Positions 43,544-51,092 of a DNA stretch of 55,612 nucleotides are shown here, in pieces. Position numbers and translations under genes: made by a program. The notes beneath the pieces are model-generated. The model was not told the origin of the DNA. It worked only from the letters and a program-made list of their open reading frames with translations, and searched no databases. Every line of letters starts with the position of its first letter. The stretch's first letter is position 1. Origin of the DNA: RUG12519 sp045649685 (GTDB lineage: Bacteria > Bacillota > Clostridia > Oscillospirales > Ruminococcaceae); contig JAZRQJ010000001.1 in assembly GCA_045649685.1 (NCBI GenBank), positions 1 to 55,612 of the forward strand, given 5' to 3'.

Positions 43544-43694
43544 TGTCTCCCTCCTTCAAACAATTCAATTATATAACATTTATTATGAAAAATTAGGACG
43601 AATTATATCAATAGATTCAAATTTTTTACTATCACAAAAATTAGGGTTTATACATAATATGCAATATAACTTAACTAAAGGAGGAAACCATACA
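43544..43694. other. Spacer between clpC and the Cys-rich peptide gene
   Basis: This divergent spacer holds the upstream regions of clpC (minus) and the small Cys-rich gene (plus). A TATACATAATATGC segment near 43650-43665 resembles a sporulation-type -10 element, but I could not find a convincing partner -35. Confidence 0.3.
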
Positions 43695-43817
43695 ATGTGT
43701 TGTAATAACGGACCATTCGGTGGCAACAATTGTTGTTGCTTGATAATAATCCTTATTTTAATCTGTTGCTGTTGTGGCGGATCTGGATTTAATAACGGAT
43801 GCGGATGCTGCGATTAA
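43695..43817 (+). CDS. Tiny Cys/Gly-rich hydrophobic protein
   Basis: A 40-residue protein with 12 cysteines, missing from usual gene lists because of its size. It begins MCCNNGPFGGNNCCC, has a short hydrophobic core LIIILILI with CCCC at its end, and ends GFNNGCGCCD. AGGAGG lies 8 bases before the ATG, and a terminator follows at once, so it looks like a real gene. Small Cys/Gly-rich proteins with a hydrophobic middle occur in spore formers (YjcZ-like and related), but I cannot name a family. It could bind metal or crosslink in a coat layer; this is inference. Confidence 0.7.
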   Translation: MCCNNGPFGGNNCCCLIIILILICCCCGGSGFNNGCGCCD

Positions 43818-43828
43818 TCTAAATAAAA

Positions 43829-43852
43829 AGCAGGGAAAAAACTTTCCCTGCT
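43829..43852. terminator. Terminator between the Cys-rich gene and the alanine symporter
   Basis: AGCAGGGAAA (43829-43838) pairs with TTTCCCTGCT (43843-43852), 10 bp with a 4-base loop. The T-run is on the minus-strand side, so it mainly ends the symporter transcript. Confidence 0.85.
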
Positions 43853-43905
43853 CTACATAATTTTTTATAATGTTAAATTCAAATAATAAATATCTATCAA
43901 TCAAC

Positions 43906-45252
43906 CTATTTATTCTTTTTAGCTCTTCTATATTCCTTAGTCATTTTGATAACTTGCGGACTCAACAATACCAATGTTATCAAGTTGGGTATTGCCATCA
44001 TAACATTAAATATATCTGATAATCTCCAAACCAATGACATAGCACAAACGCCACCTACACCAATTGAAGCAATATATACAATACGATATGGCAAAATTAA
44101 TTTTTCTCCCAGAGCATATCTTATAGATTGTTCTCCATAATAAGCCCAACTCATAGTAGTAGTAAAGGCAAACAGAGCTGTACAAAAAGCTATTATAAAG
44201 TTAGCAATCGTTCCAATCTGTGAAGAAAATGCTGTTAGCGTCATTACTCCTCCATCATGAGAAGTGTTTAATGCCCCTGTCACCATGATAACTAACGCTG
44301 TCATTGTACACATAACAATGGTATTAAAAAAGACCTCAAATATTCCCCACTGTCCTTGTTTAACAGGAGATTCAGCATTTGATGCAGCATGAGCCATAGG
44401 TGAAGATCCTAAACCTGCTTCATTAGCAAAAACGCTTCTAGCAACACCATATCTCATAGCAACAATCATAGCATAACCCAAACCTCCAGAAACTGTTGCT
44501 CTAAAATCAAATGCGCATTCTATAATAGTTTGAAATGCTGATGGTATCTCTGATGCATTTTTTAATAAAACAAACACAGAAACAAAAATATATACAATTG
44601 ACATAAATGGTACTATTTTTTCTGCAGTACTACCAACACGTTTAATTCCACCAATTATTATTATTGTAAACAAAATAGTCATAACAATGGAAGTAATTAC
44701 TTTTGAAAAACCAAATCCACTATTTAAAGCAACAGCAGCTGAATTGGCTTGCACTGTACTTCCCATTCCAAAAGAAGCTAACACACACAATATTGAAAAA
44801 ATCTTGCCTAAAGTTTTACATTTTAAGCCTTTTTCCATAACATACATAGGTCCACCATAAAATCCATTTTCATCTACATTTCTGTATTTAACAGCCAAAA
44901 GCACCTCAGAATATTTTAGCATCATACCAAAAAAAGCACTGATCCACATCCAAAATATAGCACCAGGACCACCAGCCGAAATAGCAGTAGCAACTCCAAC
45001 AATATTACCAGTTCCCAAACTTCCTGCTAACGCTGTTGAAACAGCTTGAAACGGAGATATTCCCTTAGAATCCTGTTTCTTTTTTCTTGTTAAGCTACCT
45101 ATTGTGTTTTTAAAAACATCTTTACAATTAATTATTTGAAAAAATCCATTAGCAAAAGTTAAATAAATTCCTATTCCTATAATTAAAATTAACGTGAACG
45201 GACCCCACATAAACGAAGCCACTTTATCACAAATATCATTAATAAAATCCAT
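43906..45252 (-). CDS. alsT: Sodium:alanine (AGCS) symporter
   Basis: Imports alanine or glycine with sodium across the cell membrane. The 448 residues have about 10-11 membrane helices. The family signatures are clear: ISPFQAVSTALAGSLGTGNIVGVATAIS near residue 65, MMLKYSEVLLAVKYR, NGFYGGPMYVMEKGL, GVARSVFANEAGLGSSPMAHAA and AFTTTMSWAYYGEQSIRYALG. ATG at 45252 has GAGGTG 7 bases upstream. A hairpin terminator sits in its leader about 33 bases upstream, and a small ORF further up, so expression may be controlled by attenuation. Confidence 0.93.
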   Translation of the reverse strand: MDFINDICDKVASFMWGPFTLILIIGIGIYLTFANGFFQIINCKDVFKNTIGSLTRKKKQDSKGISPFQAVSTALAGSLGTGNIVGVATAISAGGPGAIFWMWISAFFGMMLKYSEVLLAVKYRNVDENGFYGGPMYVMEKGLKCKTLGKIFSILCVLASFGMGSTVQANSAAVALNSGFGFSKVITSIVMTILFTIIIIGGIKRVGSTAEKIVPFMSIVYIFVSVFVLLKNASEIPSAFQTIIECAFDFRATVSGGLGYAMIVAMRYGVARSVFANEAGLGSSPMAHAASNAESPVKQGQWGIFEVFFNTIVMCTMTALVIMVTGALNTSHDGGVMTLTAFSSQIGTIANFIIAFCTALFAFTTTMSWAYYGEQSIRYALGEKLILPYRIVYIASIGVGGVCAMSLVWRLSDIFNVMMAIPNLITLVLLSPQVIKMTKEYRRAKKNK

Positions 45253-45279
45253 AAACACACCTCATCATTTTAATAAAAC

Positions 45280-45310
45280 AAAAAATCTCTTTAAAGTAAC
45301 ATAAAGAGAT
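45280..45310 (-). terminator. Terminator in the symporter leader (possible attenuator)
   Basis: On the minus strand ATCTCTTTA (45310-45302) pairs with TAAAGAGAT (45293-45285), followed by a T-run. It lies upstream of the symporter start codon, so it either ends a short upstream transcript or acts as an attenuator. Confidence 0.65.
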
Positions 45311-45443
45311 GACGACTAATATAATTTGTATTCAGCAAATAAAATCTAAATACACCATCCAACCACAAAAAATCTAATAAAATTTTTCATAAATCAAACT
45401 AACTTTATCGAAATCGTTCATGTCTTTAACAAAAAACTATAAA
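45311..45443. other. A/T-rich leader region, no gene seen
   Basis: This part of the leader between the 45-residue ORF and the hairpin shows no open frame of note. I looked for a glycine riboswitch, a T-box and a lysine element on the minus strand and found no conserved motif. Confidence 0.5.
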
Positions 45444-45581
45444 TTAAACAAACAATATTTTGCTGAAACTTATAGAGATTTTTCTAGATTTAAAAATACT
45501 TCCACTATTTATCGCCGCCTGCAAAAATAGCCTTGCCGCGACAAAATAATTTTTTAAACTAATTTTTCTCAAAATCCCCAT
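45444..45581 (-). CDS. Possible 45-residue ORF upstream of the alanine symporter
   Basis: The frame starts MGILRKISLKNYFVAARL and ends with TAA. It has a good ribosome binding site (GGAGGGT, 8-9 bases before the ATG) and a TTGAGT-17-TAAAAT promoter about 75-100 bases upstream. The peptide is basic with an amphipathic middle (VAARLFLQAA) and many Ser/Ile residues later. I do not recognise it. It could be a small membrane-active peptide, a leader peptide for the symporter, or the remnant of a gene. The GCGGCG and GTCGCGGCAAGG stretch is much richer in G+C than its surroundings. Confidence 0.4.
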   Translation of the reverse strand: MGILRKISLKNYFVAARLFLQAAINSGSIFKSRKISISFSKILFV

Positions 45582-45653
45582 AAATTCTTACCCTCCAAAA
45601 CTAAATAAAATATTAAACGAAAGGTTTAAAACAACAAATCACTTAATGCATTA

Positions 45654-45682
45654 ATTTTATCATATAATTAATATAAACTCAA
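45654..45682 (-). promoter_or_regulatory. Promoter of the 45-residue ORF/symporter leader
   Basis: Minus strand TTGAGT (45682-45677), 17-base spacer, TAAAAT (45659-45654). Confidence 0.5.
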
Positions 45683-45706
45683 ATATAAAAATTTTTAAAA
45701 TATTGC

Positions 45707-45735
45707 TTGACAAAATCAAATTTAAATAATATAAT
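45707..45735 (+). promoter_or_regulatory. Consensus promoter of tRNA-Leu
   Basis: TTGACA, 17-base spacer and TATAAT, about 30 bases before the tRNA 5' end. Both elements match the consensus exactly. Confidence 0.9.
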
Positions 45736-45764
45736 ATTTCTTGTGCTCGGGAAGGTTTGTACTT

Positions 45765-45851
45765 GCCGATGTGTCGGAATTGGCAGACGAGACGGACTCA
45801 AAATCCGTTGCTCGCAAGGGCGTGTGGGTTCAAGTCCCACCATCGGCACCA
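45765..45851 (+). tRNA. tRNA-Leu (anticodon CAA)
   Basis: Acceptor GCCGATG pairs with CATCGGC, followed by A and an encoded CCA. The anticodon arm is ACGGA-CTCAAAA-TCCGT with anticodon CAA (reads TTG). A long variable arm GCTCGCAAGGGCG and the T-arm GTGGGTTCAAGTCCCAC confirm a class II tRNA-Leu. Confidence 0.97.
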
Positions 45852-45880
45852 ATTTTTAGGTTATATTTATATTAACATTG

Positions 45881-45917
45881 CCAGTCAATTTTTAGTGTGT
45901 GTAATAAAATTGGCTGG
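45881..45917 (+). repeat. Hairpin downstream of tRNA-Leu
   Basis: CCAGTCAATTTT (45881-45892) and AAAATTGGCTGG (45906-45917) pair over 12 positions with one G-U. It has no T-run after it, so it may be a processing hairpin rather than a terminator. Confidence 0.5.
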
Positions 45918-45929
45918 TAATTGATTTTA

Positions 45930-45958
45930 TTGACGAAAACATGATTTTATGGTATTAT
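45930..45958 (+). promoter_or_regulatory. Promoter of the broken restriction-type gene
   Basis: TTGACG, 17-base spacer and TATTAT, about 65 bases before the start codon at 46026. Confidence 0.6.
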
Positions 45959-46025
45959 TTTATATATTTTTCAAATATATCGTTTAGAAATACCATTTCA
46001 TTCTAAAATTTAAGGAGTGATGATC

Positions 46026-46990
46026 ATGGATTTTATTGATAAAATTAAGCTTTTTTCAAAGAAAATAGAAAAATTAAAAGATAATATTAAGACGGAAGAA
46101 GGCACCAAGACATCAATAATAATGCCATTCTTTTCCTTATTAGGATATGATGTTTTTAAATTAAACGAATTTACACCAGAATTTTCAACAAATGTGGGTG
46201 TACAAGGAAAAAACTAAACTACGCTATTATAATGAATGGCGAACCAGTTATTTTAATTGAATGTAAAAATATAGATAAAAAGTTACAATACCACTATTCC
46301 AACTTTTTAAATATTTCAGCGCAACTAAGGCGAAATTTGCTATTCTAACAAATGGGTTTGAATATCAATTTTTCTCTAACTTAGATACACCTAACAAAAT
46401 GGATGCCAAACTTTTTTAGAAATTAATATTTTAGATTTAAAAGAACGTCAAATTGAAGAATTAAAAAAGTTTCATAAAATCAATTTTAATGTTGACAAAA
46501 TAATTGAAGACGCATCTATTTTAAAGTGTTCAAATGAAATTAAAAATATTTTCACCGAACAATTGCAAAATCCATGTGATAAATTTGTCAAATTCTTTCT
46601 TTCATTTACATACGACAAAAGCAAAAACAAAAAAGATTATTGAAAGTTTTAGATTAATATTAAAAAAGCTCTCAATAGTTATATAAATGAACTAATGAGT
46701 GAAAAAATCAAATTTGCACTGAAGAATGAATCATCAAAATCATCAAAAAAGATTGATATAAAAATAAATCTACTTGTTGAATATGCAGATTTTATTTAAA
46801 CAATTCCAATCCAAACAACAAATATGTATGTTTAAATCTTCCTGAATCAAGTGCGAATTGGTTTAATCTTAAAACTATATATGATATAAGGAAAATGAAA
46901 AAAATTAGATCAAATTGTCTCTATATTTGTGTAAAAATTACCCTCATTTTATGTGGATTCAAACGCCATATTTTAAAATGCTTATCTTTT
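46026..46990 (+). pseudogene. Decayed type I/IV restriction endonuclease-like gene (HsdR N-terminal domain)
   Basis: The first frame starts MDFIDKIKLFSKKIEKL after AAGGAGTGATG and includes KTSIIMPFFSLLGYDVF and EFTPEFSTNVG, typical of the predicted type IV/HsdR N-terminal family. It stops at 46217. The match continues in other frames: LNYAIIMNGEPVILIECKN (the PD-(D/E)xK core, with Asn where Asp is usual), then AKFAILTNGFEYQFFSNLD, then EINILDLKERQIEELKKF and NEIKNIFTEQLQNPCDKFVKFF, then SYINELMSEKIKFAL. At least four frameshifts or stops separate these pieces. The 3' limit is approximate. It sits after tRNA-Leu, a common site for acquired defence genes. Confidence 0.85.
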
Positions 46991-47030
46991 TTTGATTTTG
47001 ACTAAATATAAATAATAAGGAAGTGTCACT

Positions 47031-47468
47031 ATGAAATTGGTTATTCAGCGAGTATCTGAAGCTAGCGTTAAAGTAAATAATGAAGAAATATCAAAAATAA
47101 GAAAAGGATTTTTAGTTTTAATTGGAATAAACAATTCAGACACAAAATCCAATGCTGACTATTTAGTTAATAAATTAGTTAATTTAAGATTGTTTGAAGA
47201 TGAAAATGATAAATTAAATTTATCATTAAAAGATATAGAAGGTGAATTATTATTAGTATCACAATTTACACTATATGCTGATTGTTCACATGGAAACAGA
47301 CCATCATTCAAAGAAGCTGCTAAAGCGGACTACGCAAAAGATATATATGATTACTTTGTACAGCAGTGTAAAAATATAATTTCTGTTGTAAATGAAGGAT
47401 CGTTTGGTAGCTACATGCAAGTAAATTTAACAAACGATGGACCCGCTACAATAATTATGGAAAAATAA
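47031..47468 (+). CDS. dtd: D-aminoacyl-tRNA deacylase
   Basis: Frees tRNAs wrongly charged with D-amino acids or glycine. MKLVIQRVSEASVKVNNEEI is the family N-terminus. LLLVSQFTLYADCSHGNRPSF contains the SQFTL active-site motif, and the C-terminal MQVNLTNDGPATIIME holds the Gly-cisPro-like NxGP motif in its TNDGP form. The 145 residues match the family. AAGGAAG lies upstream of the ATG. It is followed 17 bases later by an aminotransferase gene on the same strand. In other Firmicutes dtd often follows relA, which is not seen here. Confidence 0.96.
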   Translation: MKLVIQRVSEASVKVNNEEISKIRKGFLVLIGINNSDTKSNADYLVNKLVNLRLFEDENDKLNLSLKDIEGELLLVSQFTLYADCSHGNRPSFKEAAKADYAKDIYDYFVQQCKNIISVVNEGSFGSYMQVNLTNDGPATIIMEK

Positions 47469-47485
47469 AAATTAGGTGATTTATT

Positions 47486-48805
47486 ATGAAAAAAAATAGT
47501 ACTAATAACTACATTGCAAATTTTCAAAAAATTCCGTATTATCCTACTTCATTTAAAAGTGGTAATGGCGCTATTCTATATGATGATAATGATAAACAAT
47601 ACATAGATTTTCTAGCAAGTGCTTCTAGCGCAAATATTGGTCATGGCAATAAAGAAATAGCGGATGCTGTATTCACGCAGATGAAAAAAATTACACAGTA
47701 TAGTTCTGTATACTTTCCCATGCCACAAGGACAAACTTTAGCAAAAAAACTAATCCAATTATTAGACGATGATAATATGCAGGTGGCTTATAGTAATGAC
47801 GGCAGTGAAGCTATTGATTGTGCTATAAAAATAGCCAAAGCATATACCAAAAGAAACAAGATAATATCATTTAAAGAGGCATATCACGGTTCTTCATATG
47901 GTGCTATGTCAATATCTGCTATAAGCATAAATATGAGAAAATCTATAGGAGAACTTATTAATGGTGTGTACCATATGGATTATCCTAATTGTTTTAGGTG
48001 TCAATGTTCTTCAAATAAGTGTAAAACCTATAATTGTTTAGAACAATTTGAGTACGCGTTTGAACATTATATACCACCAGAGGAAGTTGCTGCAATATTC
48101 ATAGAACCGATTGGAGGAGATATGGGAATAGTGGTACCTCCCATACAATACATGCAAAAATTGAATGAACTATGCCACAAGTACGGTATACTTCTTGTTG
48201 TTGACGAAATTCAACAAGGTATTTGTAGAACTGGAAAATGGTTTTCTTTTGAAAATTTTGGAATAAAACCTGATATTATTGTTCTAGGTAAATCAATAGG
48301 TGCGGGTCTTCCTCTAGGTGTTACAATAGCAAATAAAAAAATAATGAATTCTTTATCTGCACCAGCACATGTCTTTACTATGTCTGGAAATTCTACTGTA
48401 TGCACGGCAGCTTTAAAACAATTACAAATATTTGAGCGTGAAAATATGAATCAACAAGTAATAGAAAAAGGAATGTATTTAAAAAGCAAACTAAAAGATT
48501 TGTACAACAAGTATGATATTATTGGAGATATAAGAGGCATCGGCTTATCTATTGGCATTGATTTGGTTCACGATCGTATAAAAAAACAAAAAAACCATAT
48601 TGCTGCCGCCAAAATTTCATATAATTGTATTGAAAATGGATTATTAATTACTTTCATAAATAAGAATATACTTAGAATTCAACCACCATTGATAATATCT
48701 AAAAATCAAATAGATAAAGCTATTCATATTTTAGATAATGCCTTTCAAAATTATATTACTGGCAAGATTGATGATACTGTATTGTTACATGCTAAAGGTT
48801 GGTAA
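47486..48805 (+). CDS. Class III PLP aminotransferase (GABA/ornithine type)
   Basis: Transfers an amino group from an omega-amino compound (such as GABA, diaminobutyrate or ornithine) to an oxoacid. The 439 residues show YIDFLASASSANIGHGN at the N-terminus, YSNDGSEAIDCAIKIAKAYT (phosphate-binding), SFKEAYHGSSYGAMSIS, FIEPIGGDMG, LLVVDEIQQGICRTGKWF (Asp for the pyridine nitrogen) and VLGKSIGAGLPLG with the Schiff-base lysine. A Cys cluster near residue 170 (PNCFRCQCSSNKC) is also seen in some GabT-like proteins. The exact substrate cannot be read from the sequence. It forms a unit with dtd. Confidence 0.88.
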   Translation: MKKNSTNNYIANFQKIPYYPTSFKSGNGAILYDDNDKQYIDFLASASSANIGHGNKEIADAVFTQMKKITQYSSVYFPMPQGQTLAKKLIQLLDDDNMQVAYSNDGSEAIDCAIKIAKAYTKRNKIISFKEAYHGSSYGAMSISAISINMRKSIGELINGVYHMDYPNCFRCQCSSNKCKTYNCLEQFEYAFEHYIPPEEVAAIFIEPIGGDMGIVVPPIQYMQKLNELCHKYGILLVVDEIQQGICRTGKWFSFENFGIKPDIIVLGKSIGAGLPLGVTIANKKIMNSLSAPAHVFTMSGNSTVCTAALKQLQIFERENMNQQVIEKGMYLKSKLKDLYNKYDIIGDIRGIGLSIGIDLVHDRIKKQKNHIAAAKISYNCIENGLLITFINKNILRIQPPLIISKNQIDKAIHILDNAFQNYITGKIDDTVLLHAKGW

Positions 48806-48904
48806 CCACAATAGATTACTTTTAAAATTTTTTATAAAAGAAATTATAATTTAATTTTGGAATACTAACAGCTTAACAATTATTTATAGGAGTTGAGTTC
48901 ATAT
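48806..48904. other. Spacer before the DUF4097-like gene
   Basis: An A/T-rich gap without a gene. No clear terminator or promoter with both elements was found. Confidence 0.4.
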
Positions 48905-49435
48905 ATGAAACTTTTATTTTTAGTTACTTGTGCAATAACTTTAATGTTTGGAAATTCCTCAGATTATCTTGAAAATTATTATTGCGAAATATTCTATATG
49001 GAACACACCTGGGGAAATACTCAAAGTAAGGATCATTATATTAAATCAATAGAAATAGATGCAAATAATACAGATATATCTATAGAAGCCGTAGATTACG
49101 ACGAAGGAGTAGTTCAGGTATGTGGCAGAAATTTTGAAGAAAATTTTGTAATCAATAAAATTGATAATACACTTTATATAAAAAGCAAAGATAATAACTA
49201 TAACAATTGTAAATTTTCTATATATTTGCCAGTATTTTACCAAAATAACATCAATTTCAATATCAATTCTAACAATGGAAATATAACTTTTTCTGGAAAT
49301 GTAAATGTTAATGAAATGTTTTGCAATATAATTAACGGTGATATTTTAGGTGACAGTTTAATGGCAAATAAAATTGATATTAAAACCGATGAAACTCATA
49401 ATCAATCATTTAGTGAACTAATTTCTAAATACTAA
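48905..49435 (+). CDS. Secreted DUF4097-like beta-strand protein
   Basis: A 176-residue protein with a hydrophobic N-terminus (KLLFLVTCAITLMFG), which is a likely signal peptide. A repetitive beta-strand domain follows: IKSIEIDANNTDISIEAVD, DNTLYIKSKDN, KFSIYLPVF, FNINSNNGNITFSGNV and MFCNIINGDILGDSL. This alternation resembles DUF4097 (a right-handed beta-helix domain common in Firmicutes). The function is unknown. ATG at 48905 is preferred over TTG at 48893; GGAG lies 12 bases upstream of the ATG, slightly far. Confidence 0.65.
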   Translation: MKLLFLVTCAITLMFGNSSDYLENYYCEIFYMEHTWGNTQSKDHYIKSIEIDANNTDISIEAVDYDEGVVQVCGRNFEENFVINKIDNTLYIKSKDNNYNNCKFSIYLPVFYQNNINFNINSNNGNITFSGNVNVNEMFCNIINGDILGDSLMANKIDIKTDETHNQSFSELISKY

Positions 49436-49451
49436 ATCTTAATTAAAACAT

Positions 49452-49477
49452 AAAAGCAGCCTATCAAGGCTGTTTTT
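49452..49477. terminator. Terminator between the DUF4097-like gene and spoIIIAH
   Basis: AAAAGCAGCC-tatcaa-GGCTGTTTTT, a short hairpin with A/T tails, serves both convergent genes. It overlaps the last base of the spoIIIAH stop. Confidence 0.75.
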
Positions 49478-50034
49478 CATTGTATAGGTGTTACCACTAT
49501 GCTAGATGCACTTACTCCCGTAGTGCTTACTATAATATCCTTTATCTGAGAAGCTTGCTGTGCATTCATATCCTTAGCTTTCACTGTAACATTAACTCTA
49601 TCGGCTTCAACATATGCAACACAATCTTCAAATCCTTTTGCTTTAACTTGATTTTCAATTGATGTTTCTTGTTCATTCATCTCAGTAATTTTTAATACCT
49701 GTGCTGTAGCATTCGCCCTTTGATCACTTGATATATCGGAAGATGATAAAATCTTATTAATGCCTTCTGTTGCCTCATCATGAGAATTCTTTTTATCTAA
49801 ACGAGCTTGGGTAAAATAATCATTAATTTTAGGAGTAGACACGAGTTCTGCTTCTCCATAATTTTGTGCTGAACTAGTTTGAGTTTTTCCAGTCCCCAAA
49901 ACATCCATAACACTTATTGCTCCGTCATCTCCAACCGAAAATTGCCAATTTAAATAAACCGCTATTCCCAAAATGAGAACTAAAGATGATAATATAATTT
50001 GTCTTTTTCCAATAATTAAATTAAATTTTTTCAT
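49477..50034 (-). CDS. spoIIIAH: Stage III sporulation protein AH
   Basis: Mother-cell membrane protein whose outer domain binds SpoIIQ (or a replacement) of the forespore and forms a ring across the intermembrane space. The N-terminus has a membrane helix (RQIILSSLVLILGIAVYLNW) and the C-terminus is a YscJ/FliF-like ring-building domain (EQETSIENQVKAKGFEDCVAYVEADRVNVTVKA in parts). The 185 residues are usual. ATG at 50034 has GGGGAG upstream. It is the last gene of the operon. Confidence 0.93.
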   Translation of the reverse strand: MKKFNLIIGKRQIILSSLVLILGIAVYLNWQFSVGDDGAISVMDVLGTGKTQTSSAQNYGEAELVSTPKINDYFTQARLDKKNSHDEATEGINKILSSSDISSDQRANATAQVLKITEMNEQETSIENQVKAKGFEDCVAYVEADRVNVTVKAKDMNAQQASQIKDIIVSTTGVSASSIVVTPIQ

Positions 50035-50046
50035 CAAACTCTCCCC

Positions 50047-50610
50047 TTATTTATTTTTTGCCTGCTGTTTTTTCACAACAGATATTCTGTTAGTTTTTAT
50101 ATTTAAAGACTTAGTAACTGCATCAGTAACTCTATTCACTATAACACTATTATCCGCACCCTCGCACACAACAACCACCCCCTTAACCGTTGGTTCTTTC
50201 TGTGTTATAACAAGTGCTTGCTTTCCGCCAGAACCATCTATAATAACTACATCATGCTGGGTATCATTTCTATTGGTAGATTTGCCAGAAATATTTTCAT
50301 TACAGTCTGATGTTTTTCTTTCTGAATTCGCATATACATTTTCAACACCATTTTCAAGTGTAATTACCACCTCTGAGCTACCTACTCCCTCAATTTGAGA
50401 TATCATAGAGTTTATTTTTTTCTCCAATTGAGCCACATAAGTTTCTGCCGTTACATTTTTCAAACTATTATTCTCAGTTCTTCCATCTGAATTTTTAGGA
50501 ATCAATGTTGATATAGCAATAAGTAATATTCCAATCATTCCTATAATAACTATATATTTTGTCTTATCTTTAGATGACATTATTTTATCTATATACTTTT
50601 TTAATTCCAT
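50047..50610 (-). CDS. spoIIIAG: Stage III sporulation protein AG
   Basis: Ring-forming component of the mother cell-forespore channel. It has one N-terminal membrane helix (YIVIIGMIGILLIAISTLIP) and a ring-building motif domain with AQLEKKINSMISQIEGVGSSEVVITLENG and GVVVVCEGADNSVIVNRVTDAVTKSLN, shown here in parts. The 187 residues include an Asn/Ser-rich insert in the middle (SERKTSDCNENISGKSTNR). AGGTGA lies before the ATG. It is 17 bases downstream of spoIIIAF. Confidence 0.93.
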   Translation of the reverse strand: MELKKYIDKIMSSKDKTKYIVIIGMIGILLIAISTLIPKNSDGRTENNSLKNVTAETYVAQLEKKINSMISQIEGVGSSEVVITLENGVENVYANSERKTSDCNENISGKSTNRNDTQHDVVIIDGSGGKQALVITQKEPTVKGVVVVCEGADNSVIVNRVTDAVTKSLNIKTNRISVVKKQQAKNK

Positions 50611-50627
50611 ATATTATCACCTTTTTA

Positions 50628-51080
50628 TTACTGATAATAAAGTATTTTGGGCTTTATTCCCGTTTCTTTCTCAACGATTTGTTTTATACTATTCAAATCA
50701 TAATTTTTATATTTAGGAATCCTTAAATATATATCTGTATCCGATGAATTATCTTTATTAATATCTATGCTTATGTCCACATAATTATAACCATTTTTCA
50801 TTAAAACAATCTTCAAAGCATTACTTAAATTTCGTTCACCTATTTTATTTAAATTATTATTGGAATACTCTTCCATCTGAATATTTTTGCTTATTTTATC
50901 AAAACAACTAACTATATTTAAACAATTAAAGTTTTTTATAAGAGGCATAGCCAGCGAACTTACTAAAAATACATTTAAAATTAGTTTCATAATCTTTTGT
51001 ATGTTTCCACTAGGAGTAAGCATATGAAAAATTGTTCCACAAATCATAGCCACACATATACACAACACCCATTTATACAC
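50628..51080 (-). CDS. spoIIIAF: Stage III sporulation protein AF
   Basis: Membrane protein with two N-terminal helices (WVLCICVAMICGTIFHML; IMKLILNVFLVSSLAMPLI) and a C-terminal domain that resembles the ring-building fold (VDISIDINKDNSSDTDIYLRI). It is a part of the spoIIIA secretion-like complex. The length is 150 residues. The start is GTG at 51080, with AAGGAGAGG upstream. It follows spoIIIAE by 12 bases. Confidence 0.92.
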   Translation of the reverse strand: MYKWVLCICVAMICGTIFHMLTPSGNIQKIMKLILNVFLVSSLAMPLIKNFNCLNIVSCFDKISKNIQMEEYSNNNLNKIGERNLSNALKIVLMKNGYNYVDISIDINKDNSSDTDIYLRIPKYKNYDLNSIKQIVEKETGIKPKILYYQ

Positions 51081-51092
51081 AATTACCTCTCC

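Noticed and set aside
43640..43694. Sporulation sigma factor promoter for the Cys-rich peptide
   Set aside because: A CATAATAT -10-like element exists, but no matching -35 at 14-16 bases for sigma-E or sigma-K was found.
45260..45660. Glycine riboswitch or T-box upstream of the alanine symporter
   Set aside because: No conserved glycine aptamer core and no T-box AGGGTGGNACCGCG-type motif on the minus strand.
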